Source: Bacteriovoracaceae bacterium (GTDB taxonomy: Bacteria; Bdellovibrionota; UBA1018). From it: a DNA stretch of 5,736 nt. The stretch spans positions 1 through 5,736 of the forward strand of contig JAHFAB010000143.1 of NCBI GenBank assembly GCA_023250795.1. The letters run 5' to 3'. Position 1 is the stretch's first letter, and every line of letters starts with the position of its first letter. Shown piece by piece: positions 1-5,549 of this stretch. The translations under genes were made by a program, and so were the position numbers. The notes under the pieces were generated by a model that had not been told where the DNA came from, did no database searches, and saw nothing but the letters and a program-made list of their open reading frames with translations.

Positions 1-644
1 AATTTTACTTGAGGCAACGGTCCCACAAGGTGAAACCCGACTTTCAAATTCAAAACTGTTCCTTCAGCCAGGTGAAGTTCAAGGATACACCAGTGAAAAT
101 CGGAGGGATCCACGTTTTCGATCGGGCCACCCGCAATCTCACTGAGTGGGATAAACCATCTTTGATGGGCCTTATCTTGATACACGTTTTTTCTTTCATC
201 TCTGCCGTATTTCTTATTGGTCACATCAGTTTTTTCATGTTGGTAATAGGCGTTGACGATAGGGACGCCTAAAACTTTTTCTTCCCAGACTAAGAAATAT
301 TCGGGGGCAGATTTTTTGTCTGGGTTTTTTCGATCAAAAAGTAAGATCGTTTTTTTATAGGCGAGCGAATCTTCGGAAATAATCCAATCGTCTTCTGAAA
401 AACCGAGATCTTTTCCTAATTCGGGAATGGATCGATTTTCTTCGTCTGCATCCTCCTTTTCGGTTGCTCTGGAGTGCAGGATCAGCGGCTTGAGCAGTTT
501 ACCCGGTCCTCCTGCTTCTGCCCACTTCTGTGATAGTGGATTTTCAGGGGTTGAGTTGGGTTCTGGACTTACTTGTTGTCTAGCACCTCCACAGCCCACA
601 GCAAACATTGCAATAACGGTGATTAACAAACTAAATAAACGCAT
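1..644 (-). CDS. Partial secreted lipoprotein of unknown function (3' end beyond the left edge)
   Basis: An uninterrupted minus-strand frame runs from ATG at 642-644 to the window edge: 214 codons with no stop. A Shine-Dalgarno GGAGGT lies 8 nt upstream (653-658). The protein begins with a basic MR, then a hydrophobic segment (residues 3-17), then AVGC, so Cys18 is the probable lipidation site of a signal peptidase II substrate. Gly at +2 instead of Asp suggests the outer membrane by the E. coli sorting rule, which may not hold in this organism. Residues 20-75 are Pro/Glu/Asp-rich and probably a flexible linker. From about residue 76 the sequence looks globular, with Trp/Tyr-rich strands around FLVWEEKVLGVPIVNAYY and the segment FHWCILELHL near residue 187. 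I do not recognise the family and assign no function. Two plus-strand reading frames at 9-272 and 427-648 lie antisense to it and are shadows. What is inferred: a surface or periplasmic lipoprotein, complete length unknown. Confidence 0.85.
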   Translation of the reverse strand, partial: MRLFSLLITVIAMFAVGCGGARQQVSPEPNSTPENPLSQKWAEAGGPGKLLKPLILHSRATEKEDADEENRSIPELGKDLGFSEDDWIISEDSLAYKKTILLFDRKNPDKKSAPEYFLVWEEKVLGVPIVNAYYQHEKTDVTNKKYGRDERKNVYQDKAHQRWFIPLSEIAGGPIENVDPSDFHWCILELHLAEGTVLNLKVGFHLVGPLPQVK

Positions 645-652
645 TTGAATTG

Positions 653-658
653 ACCTCC
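653..658 (-). promoter_or_regulatory. Shine-Dalgarno site of the left-edge lipoprotein gene
   Basis: On the minus strand GGAGGT stands 8 nt before the ATG at 644. It is the best ribosome binding site in the window. It fixes the start of a gene that would be missed by tools requiring a stop codon inside the window. Confidence 0.8.
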
Positions 659-863
659 GCAGAAAGCGTTTGCAAATTCTGGGCCAAATAAAATTATGAA
701 TAAATAAGAGAGAAAAGGGGGACTTACGCGAAAACAGCGGCACTCACCAGTGCCAACCAGTTCTAAAATGAAACGAAAGGGTTAAAAATAGAACAGATTT
801 CAAAATGGGAGGGGTATTTGCTGTGGGAGCTACTTCTTACGAACCCAACTAGCGAAACAGACG
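659..863. other. Intergenic stretch without a supported gene
   Basis: This stretch separates two minus-strand lipoprotein genes and presumably carries the promoter of the left one. An AT-rich segment at about 690-707 reads CATAAT on the minus strand (693-698), close to a -10 hexamer, but no matching -35 lies at 16-18 nt, so I do not call a promoter. The stretch holds the 739-754 palindrome. It also holds a looser pair of arms, GTTCTA at 760-765 and TAGAAC at 789-794. Only very short open frames exist here, with no ribosome binding sites, and none is worth calling. Confidence 0.5.
739..754. repeat. Perfect 6-bp inverted repeat, possible operator
   Basis: GGCACT and AGTGCC flank a 4-nt CACC spacer. 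It lies about 95 nt upstream of the left-edge lipoprotein start, where an operator or a small RNA hairpin could sit. The symmetry is plain in the sequence. A regulatory role is only a guess, since one such short palindrome can occur by chance. Confidence 0.35.
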
Positions 864-911
864 TTTTTGAGTGTCGGGAGCCCAGATACAAAGACGCCCG
901 ACACTCAAAAA
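864..911. repeat. 15-bp perfect inverted repeat just after the 114-aa lipoprotein gene
   Basis: The arms are 864-878 and 897-911, each TTTTTGAGTGTCGGG or its complement, around an 18-nt loop. The hairpin begins 4 nt after the TAG stop (916-918) of the minus-strand lipoprotein gene, so it probably ends or protects that mRNA. It is not a textbook intrinsic terminator. On either strand the T-run lies on the 5' arm and the A-run on the 3' arm, so no U-tract follows the stem. It could act as a 3'-end stabiliser, a Rho-associated processing site or a protein-binding palindrome. Confidence 0.8.
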
Positions 912-915
912 TAAA

Positions 916-1260
916 CTAATTGCACTTATAAGTAATACGCCACTCGGTCTTGTTCTCTGTATCGGTAGCAGCATTCGAATACAAGCTGCTGTAACCGACT
1001 GAGGTGCTCCCACTGGTACTGCTTCGCGTGCCAATCACAGTTTCGCCCTCTTCTACGATTTCAAATTTTTTCCCATGACAGGTATTTCTCATAATCTCTT
1101 CAGCCTTTGCTCTAGCTTCTGGATCTTGAGCGGGGTGCACGGCTACGACCCCCCCTTTTCCAGGTTGCATAGAAACAGTACGAGCTGTCGCACATCCGAC
1201 GAGGAGTGCTAAAATTAAAAAACCAACACTGATACTGATTTTAGATCTAAACGAAATCAT
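916..1260 (-). CDS. Small secreted lipoprotein, 114 aa, function unknown
   Basis: The gene starts at ATG 1258-1260 with AAGGAGA (1266-1272) 5 nt upstream and ends in TAG. The N-terminus has basic residues at positions 5 and 7, a hydrophobic run (about 8-21) and the lipobox LVGC, so Cys23 is the likely lipidated residue. Ala at +2 would favour the outer membrane by the E. coli rule. The mature part has a Gly/Lys patch (PGKGG, 33-37), an Ala/Glu-rich helical stretch (47-58), then Cys61, a strand-like FEIVEEGETVIGT (66-78), a Ser/Thr/Gly-rich low-complexity segment (79-99) and a closing WRITYKC. Cys61 and Cys113 could form a disulfide in the periplasm. The layout of a basic/helical part, Cys, EIVEEGE strand and terminal Y-x-C looks like a small lipoprotein family, but I cannot name it. 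The gene is divergent from thrS across 82 bp and is followed closely by the hairpin at 864-911. Confidence 0.9.
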   Translation of the reverse strand: MISFRSKISISVGFLILALLVGCATARTVSMQPGKGGVVAVHPAQDPEARAKAEEIMRNTCHGKKFEIVEEGETVIGTRSSTSGSTSVGYSSLYSNAATDTENKTEWRITYKCN

Positions 1261-1295
1261 GTAAGTCTCCTTTTGTCATCCACCTTACCGTGCGC

Positions 1296-1323
1296 TTTTT
1301 CAATTGCAATAAAAAAATTTAAT
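1296..1323 (+). promoter_or_regulatory. Weak candidate promoter for the thrS operon
   Basis: In the 82-bp divergent gap a TTTTTC (1296-1301) and a TTTAAT (1318-1323) are separated by 16 nt. The -10 matches the sigma70 consensus at five of six bases, but the -35 is poor. Transcription would begin near 1330 and leave a very short leader. The gap must contain a thrS promoter because the gene to its left is divergent, but this exact assignment is tentative. Confidence 0.25.
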
Positions 1324-1342
1324 ACGTAAAACTGAATACACG

Positions 1343-3148
1343 ATGAGCGAAGCCAATTCAGCAAAACTATCTGATTTTCAAGAACCGGAAATCCACAGTG
1401 AATTAGAAACGCTGAGGCACTCTTGTGCGCATGTAATGGCCCATGCCATTCAAAAAATATGGCCCAAAGCTAAGTTTGGCATTGGCCCCACCGTTGAAAA
1501 TGGTTTTTACTACGATATTGACTTCAAAGAACACGGAGACTTCAAACTCACACCCGAAGACTTAGTCAAAATTGAGGCAGAAATGGCTCGCATTACGAAA
1601 GAAGATCAGCCTTTTATTCGTAAAGAGCACACGGTCGAAGAAGCTTTGGAGATTTTTAAAAAACTCCATCAACCTTTTAAAATAGAAATTATAGAAACCC
1701 TGCGCGACCAAGCCAAAGCTCAGTCAGTCAGTTCCTATCAAGAAGGTGATTTTACCGATCTCTGTCGTGGTCCCCATGTCAAATCCGCTGGCCAAATCAA
1801 AGCTTTCAAGCTCCAATCCATCGCAGGAGCCTACTGGAGAGGTAACGAAAAAAACCCTCAACTCCAAAGAATCTATGGTACTGCCTTTCTCTCCCAAAAA
1901 GAGCTCGACGAACACCTCTTTTTACTGGAAGAAGCGAAGAAGAGAGATCATAGAAAACTAGGAAAAGAGCTTGATTTGTTCAGCTTTCATCCAGAGTCTC
2001 CTTCGAGTCCCTTTTTTCACCCCAAGGGGACCATCGTCTATAACCGTCTTGTCGAATACATCCGCAACCTCTATGGACCTTTCGGATATCAAGAAATCAT
2101 CACGCCCCAAATCATGGATGTCGAATTGTGGAAAAAAAGTGGCCACTACGACAATTATAGAGAAAGCATGTATTTTACCGAGATAGACGAAAGGCAATTT
2201 GCCATCAAGCCCATGAACTGCCCCGCCTCTACTTTTGTTTATTCATCTCACAAACGTTCATACCGCGATCTTCCATTACGCCTTGCCGATTTTGGTAGAA
2301 TCCACCGCTATGAAAGATCAGGTGCAACGGCTGGACTCACCCGCGTCCGAAGCATGTGCCAAGATGACGCCCATATTTTTTGTACTCTTGAACAGCTGGA
2401 GAGTGAGATCTCCAAAGTGATCGAGATGAGCCTCAAAACCTACGAACTTTTTCACTTTTCTGAAGTTTCGATCTATCTTTCTACTCGCCCTGAAAAACGT
2501 GTCGGCGGAGATGCACTTTGGGATCAGGCAGAAGCTGCACTGAAAAAAGTCCTCGACTCTCTCAAACACCCCTATCAAATTAACCCGGGCGACGGGGCAT
2601 TTTATGGCCCAAAAATCGATTTTCATGTCAAAGACGCTCTGAAGAGATCGCATCAGACGAGCACCATTCAACTCGACTTCAATCTCCCTGAGCGGTTTAA
2701 CCTCGAATACATCGCCGCGGACAATTCCGCGCATCGACCGGTGATGATCCATCGAGCCGTCTTAGGTTCGCTTGAAAGATTTATCGGAGTTCTCATTGAA
2801 CACGTAGCTGGCGTTTTTCCTTTTTGGTTAGCTCCAGTCCAAGCAAGAGTGATCCCGATCAAAGACCCACACCTAGATTATTGCAAAGAGTTTTTAGAGA
2901 AACTGAAGTTGAATCACTTACGCGTAGAGATTGATTCTAGAAACGAGTCCATGGGGCTAAAAACAAGAGAAGCTCAGATGTCTAAAATCCCTTTTTCGCT
3001 CGTGGCTGGAGACCGAGAAATCCAAAACCGGCAATTTGCAGTCAGAAAATACGGAGAGAAAGAGTCTCTCACGATGACCCAAGATAAAATTCTGGACCTC
3101 TTTTTAGAATTAAACAGCGAACCTTTGCATCTCTGGAAAACCTCATAA
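1343..3148 (+). CDS. thrS: Threonyl-tRNA synthetase lacking the TGS domain, 601 aa
   Basis: This class II synthetase charges tRNA-Thr with threonine in the cytoplasm. All key residues align with E. coli ThrRS (642 aa). The editing site HxxxH is His26/His30, with Cys141 and His145 (E. coli 73/77/182/186). The zinc ligands are Cys293, His344 and His470, and the motif 2 arginine is Arg322, all offset by exactly 41 from E. coli 334, 385, 511 and 363. Motif 3 follows His470, and an anticodon-binding domain fills about 500-601. The ~60-residue N-terminal TGS domain is missing: only 25 residues precede the editing histidine. No longer start exists, because a stop (1310-1312) closes the frame and no ATG, GTG or TTG lies between it and 1343. 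No clear Shine-Dalgarno precedes the ATG. Local variants include MNCPA where E. coli has MNCPG, and Cys339 where E. coli has Thr380. The HD gene follows immediately; the common thrS-infC linkage is absent here. Confidence 0.98.
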   Translation: MSEANSAKLSDFQEPEIHSELETLRHSCAHVMAHAIQKIWPKAKFGIGPTVENGFYYDIDFKEHGDFKLTPEDLVKIEAEMARITKEDQPFIRKEHTVEEALEIFKKLHQPFKIEIIETLRDQAKAQSVSSYQEGDFTDLCRGPHVKSAGQIKAFKLQSIAGAYWRGNEKNPQLQRIYGTAFLSQKELDEHLFLLEEAKKRDHRKLGKELDLFSFHPESPSSPFFHPKGTIVYNRLVEYIRNLYGPFGYQEIITPQIMDVELWKKSGHYDNYRESMYFTEIDERQFAIKPMNCPASTFVYSSHKRSYRDLPLRLADFGRIHRYERSGATAGLTRVRSMCQDDAHIFCTLEQLESEISKVIEMSLKTYELFHFSEVSIYLSTRPEKRVGGDALWDQAEAALKKVLDSLKHPYQINPGDGAFYGPKIDFHVKDALKRSHQTSTIQLDFNLPERFNLEYIAADNSAHRPVMIHRAVLGSLERFIGVLIEHVAGVFPFWLAPVQARVIPIKDPHLDYCKEFLEKLKLNHLRVEIDSRNESMGLKTREAQMSKIPFSLVAGDREIQNRQFAVRKYGEKESLTMTQDKILDLFLELNSEPLHLWKTS

Positions 3149-4591
3149 GTGCTAAACTCTAGGGTGATCTTTGATGTTCTGTATGGATTTATACCCATCA
3201 CTGAGTGGGAAGCTAAGATTATTGATTCTCCCTTTTTTCAACGGTTAAGGTGGATCAAACAATTAGGATTCGCAAACTATATTTTCCCTGGAGCTGAACA
3301 CAATCGTTTTTCCCATGTCATTGGTGTCATGCACTCCATGGACCAAATGCTAAAAAACCTAGGTCTTGCGGTCCCAGACCCAGAACTTTTTGACCGAAAG
3401 AGCAAAAGCAAAGAGGCGATGCTTCATAAGAGTTTAAGAATTGCTGCTCTGCTCCATGACATTGGCACTTTTCCCTTCAGCCATGCCATCGAAAATGCCT
3501 ATATTCGCCATGGGAACGACACTCGAAGAACAAAAGAATCTGACAAGAAGTCTTTGAAAAACCTTCCCAACTCACATGAACACCTCGGATCTTTTATTAT
3601 CAAAAACACTCGTTATTCAGGCGGGATGACACAGATTTTAGAAGAGTTTGGGTTTGATGTGCAATTCATCTCTAAAATTATCAAAGGGGAGTCTCCCTAT
3701 CTGGTAGCCAACCAACTCATGCATTCTGATCTGGATGCAGATCGCATGGATTATTTGATGAGAGATGCTTACTACACTGGGATCAAATACGGACAATTCG
3801 ACCGAGAGTATCTTCTTTCTAACCTCGTGACTTACAATGCGGGTGAAGGAGAACTCGCTTTCGGAGTCACGGAAAATGCTGTTCACGCAGTCGAAGATTT
3901 TTTGATCGCTCGGTTTAGTTGGTATAGCCAAGTCATCAAAAATCAAGGCTCTGCGAAATTTGACATCATGTCCTCTCACATTTCAAAAGCTTTTTTAGAA
4001 CAAGATTTGATTCATCAATTTCACGATCTTCTTACGATGATCGAAGAGAAAGATGAGAGATTTTTTTGGTGGAACGACATCTATTTTATGACTCGTTGTC
4101 AGGAAATTCGTCACCAGAAAAAAATAAAAGATCCAAGAATCTCTGAACTTATCGAAATGCTCCTCTATCGCCACCCCCCAAAAACAGTTCACCACCCCCT
4201 TTTTAGTCATCGAATCATTCAGGAAAATGGAAATGCTCTGGAGAAAACAAAACTCATTTCTAAAATAAAAAAACTCCTAGAAGAATTTGAACACACTTTA
4301 GAAAAACACGGTACCGGCAAAGAATGGCTTCTTGCAGATATCCCTGACAAAGACGTCGTTTTTACACGTGGCCTAGATCATATTGTGAAAAAACGATCTA
4401 CGGATAATCTCTATCAGGAGAGAGACCCGATCAAAGTTATTTCTAAAAAAGGAAAACCCTCACTTCTCGTAGAGAGAGAGAACTCTCTGATGCGCATTCT
4501 TTCTGGGTATATTAACTTTGTACCCAGCGTTTATGCAAATGAGTCTGCAGTTGCACTGCTGACGCAAAAAAAACAGCTCAGTGGGAATTAA
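3149..4591 (+). CDS. HD-domain phosphohydrolase (SAMHD1/dNTPase-like), 480 aa
   Basis: This is a cytoplasmic metal-dependent HD-superfamily hydrolase. Family members, including SAMHD1 and bacterial dGTPase-like enzymes, cleave triphosphate from dNTPs or related nucleotides; the substrate here is not known. The N-terminus carries the family signature around FQRLRWIKQLG (30-40). The full HD metal set is present: His56 in HNRFSHVIGV, His103-Asp104 in LLHDIG, and Asp186 in LDADRMDYL. His112 in the following FSH is also family-typical. Residues beyond about 300 are helical and charged, and I recognise no domain there. The GTG start directly abuts the thrS TAA stop in the same frame. It fits because the family core begins within 15 residues. 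The ribosome site is weak (GGA about 11 nt upstream, inside thrS), so translation probably depends on ribosomes finishing thrS. Its own TAA stop forms the left outer edge of the long hairpin at 4589-4692. Confidence 0.94.
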   Translation: MLNSRVIFDVLYGFIPITEWEAKIIDSPFFQRLRWIKQLGFANYIFPGAEHNRFSHVIGVMHSMDQMLKNLGLAVPDPELFDRKSKSKEAMLHKSLRIAALLHDIGTFPFSHAIENAYIRHGNDTRRTKESDKKSLKNLPNSHEHLGSFIIKNTRYSGGMTQILEEFGFDVQFISKIIKGESPYLVANQLMHSDLDADRMDYLMRDAYYTGIKYGQFDREYLLSNLVTYNAGEGELAFGVTENAVHAVEDFLIARFSWYSQVIKNQGSAKFDIMSSHISKAFLEQDLIHQFHDLLTMIEEKDERFFWWNDIYFMTRCQEIRHQKKIKDPRISELIEMLLYRHPPKTVHHPLFSHRIIQENGNALEKTKLISKIKKLLEEFEHTLEKHGTGKEWLLADIPDKDVVFTRGLDHIVKKRSTDNLYQERDPIKVISKKGKPSLLVERENSLMRILSGYINFVPSVYANESAVALLTQKKQLSGN

Positions 4592-4692
4592 CCCAGGCAT
4601 GTTTCAGTTTTAGTCAGAGTTTTTAAAGTAATTTATTTTTTTAAATAAATTACTTTAAAAACTCTGACTAAAACTGAAACATGCCTGGGTTA
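4589..4692. repeat. Perfect 50-bp inverted repeat with TTTT loop spanning both convergent stop codons
   Basis: The arms are 4589-4638 and 4643-4692, and the loop is 4639-4642. I checked all 50 base pairs and found no mismatch; pairing fails immediately outside (T4588 against T4693). The outer part of each arm is GC-richer (CCCAGGCATG), the inner part very AT-rich; overall the arm has 14 G/C in 50. The outer three bases on each side are the TAA of the HD gene (4589-4591) and, on the minus strand, the TAA of the metalloprotease gene (4692-4690). The ends also read TA...TA, which would match a TA target duplication if this were a miniature element. No trace of a transposase is present. Confidence 0.97.
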
Positions 4693-4699
4693 TTTTTTA
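4592..4699 (+). terminator. Likely intrinsic terminator of the thrS-HD operon
   Basis: Reading rightward, the GC-rich foot of the hairpin (CCCAGG paired with CCTGGG) is followed by TTATTTTTTAA (4690-4700), a good U-tract. It should therefore end the plus-strand operon. Reading leftward, the stem is followed only by TTAATTCCC, a poor U-tract, so termination of the metalloprotease mRNA would be weaker. The stem is far longer than an ordinary terminator needs, so it may have another role or origin. Confidence 0.65.
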
Positions 4700-5478
4700 A
4701 GATCTTTGTAGAGGCAGTTTGCTCTCCCTTGGTCGTTCTCATTCAGAGCCTGCCTCTGCTCGCCATGTCCACTGTCGTCAAACCCGAAACTGGGAAACAT
4801 GGCTGCATTCAAATAGGACGGGGGTAAATCATTACTCCGACAATCTGGAAAACCTGCTTTTTGTCTAAGATCACAGCTATGATCTAACCCAATCACATGG
4901 CCCATTTCGTGAAGTACGATAGACTGCAAATCTGGAGCTTTTTTACCCGCAACAAAAAAATCCTGATAATTGAGCTCTAAGATAGCAATATAAATTTCAG
5001 ATAAAGACCCGGTCGCAGCTCGCGTACAAAAACTTGTCAGAGCAATTGCATTATGATTGGGGTAGGGCCAAGCACCTTGTTTGATGATCAGCACACTGCC
5101 TGTAAACTTTTCTCCTTCGATAATAGACTGTGTACAAATCGCTAGGGGTTTACTCGCACCGCTCACATTGGGAGAATCCTGGCTTCCATAATTGACGATC
5201 TGAAGTCCTTGACTGGAAAGGGTGAAATGGTTCCACGTGTCTGCAGATTTTGCAATCGTTGCAACTTCTTGAGCTGAAAAGCCTAGTTGACTGACATTGA
5301 GCGCAAGTGGAATCGGGGTCGCACTCCAACGCCCTGAAAGAGTCGCCTTTTGGTCATCGGGCAAAACACAATCTTTCACCAAGACTTTATCCTCAGTTTT
5401 TTTGGCACATCCTTGATATAGACCTGAAAACACTGCAACAAGGATCGCTAATCTATTGAAATAATTATTAAATTTCAA
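4690..5478 (-). CDS. Lipoprotein zinc metalloprotease, matrixin (M10A-like) type, 262 aa
   Basis: This is a secreted, membrane-anchored metallo-endopeptidase of the metzincin clan. The zinc site HEMGHVIGLDH is residues 190-200, with His190, His194 and His200 as ligands and Glu191 as the catalytic base. The Ser after the third His is typical of matrixins. The Met-turn AAMFP follows, with Met227. The upstream part (GRW...PIPLALN..., then ADTWN) fits the matrixin fold start. Cys202 and Cys213 may pair in an insert between the zinc site and the Met-turn. I see no PRCGxPD cysteine switch. I chose the TTG at 5478. It gives a compact signal (KFNNYFNR, a hydrophobic LAILVAVFSGL, then YQGC with lipid Cys24), has GGGGGT just upstream, and lies about 36 nt into the predicted transcript. 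The in-frame ATG at 5517 would add 13 residues but coincides with the predicted transcription start and has no ribosome site. The substrate is unknown; a role in attacking other cells or host proteins is conjecture. Confidence 0.92.
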   Translation of the reverse strand: MKFNNYFNRLAILVAVFSGLYQGCAKKTEDKVLVKDCVLPDDQKATLSGRWSATPIPLALNVSQLGFSAQEVATIAKSADTWNHFTLSSQGLQIVNYGSQDSPNVSGASKPLAICTQSIIEGEKFTGSVLIIKQGAWPYPNHNAIALTSFCTRAATGSLSEIYIAILELNYQDFFVAGKKAPDLQSIVLHEMGHVIGLDHSCDLRQKAGFPDCRSNDLPPSYLNAAMFPSFGFDDSGHGEQRQALNENDQGRANCLYKDLKK

Positions 5479-5481
5479 ATT

Positions 5482-5487
5482 ACCCCC
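5482..5487 (-). promoter_or_regulatory. Shine-Dalgarno-like site deciding the TTG start of the metalloprotease
   Basis: On the minus strand GGGGGT precedes the TTG at 5478, with 4 nt between the G-run and the start. It can pair with the 16S rRNA tail using one G-U pair. The alternative ATG at 5517 has no purine-rich site before it. Confidence 0.5.
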
Positions 5488-5520
5488 ACAGAACAGAAAA
5501 AACCAATTGTTGATCATATT

Positions 5521-5549
5521 AGTATACTAAATATGACTCTGGATTGCAA
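5521..5549 (-). promoter_or_regulatory. Sigma70-type promoter of the metalloprotease gene
   Basis: On the minus strand the -35 TTGCAA (5544-5549) and the -10 TATACT (5521-5526) are exactly 17 nt apart. They match consensus at four and five of six bases. The start of transcription would fall near 5514-5515, giving a leader of about 36 nt to the TTG start. The -10 sits in a perfect palindrome, AGTATACT (5521-5528). Confidence 0.65.

Noticed and set aside
9..648. Two plus-strand reading frames (9-272 and 427-648)
   Set aside because: Both lie antisense to the open lipoprotein frame, which has a strong ribosome site and signal peptide; neither plus frame has comparable support.
738..756. Sigma54-type promoter reading TTGGCAC on the minus strand
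   Set aside because: The GG and the next GC are 11 nt apart, not the required 10, and the -12 element does not match.
864..911. Canonical intrinsic terminator
   Set aside because: No U-tract follows the stem on either strand; kept as an inverted repeat instead.
849..1034. A 61-codon minus-strand frame overlapping the 114-aa lipoprotein gene
   Set aside because: It overlaps the better gene in another frame and runs through the hairpin at 864-911; no ribosome site.
2318..2752. A 144-codon minus-strand frame inside thrS
   Set aside because: It is antisense to conserved ThrRS catalytic motifs and has no recognisable signature of its own.
3638..3979. A 113-codon minus-strand frame inside the HD gene
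   Set aside because: It is antisense to the conserved HD-family segment around Asp186, so it is a shadow.
669..5549. TTGCAA hexamer upstream of all three lipoprotein genes as a shared regulon site
   Set aside because: The same hexamer also occurs inside coding regions (608-613, about 2880, and twice near 5250-5265), so it is not specific to upstream regions.
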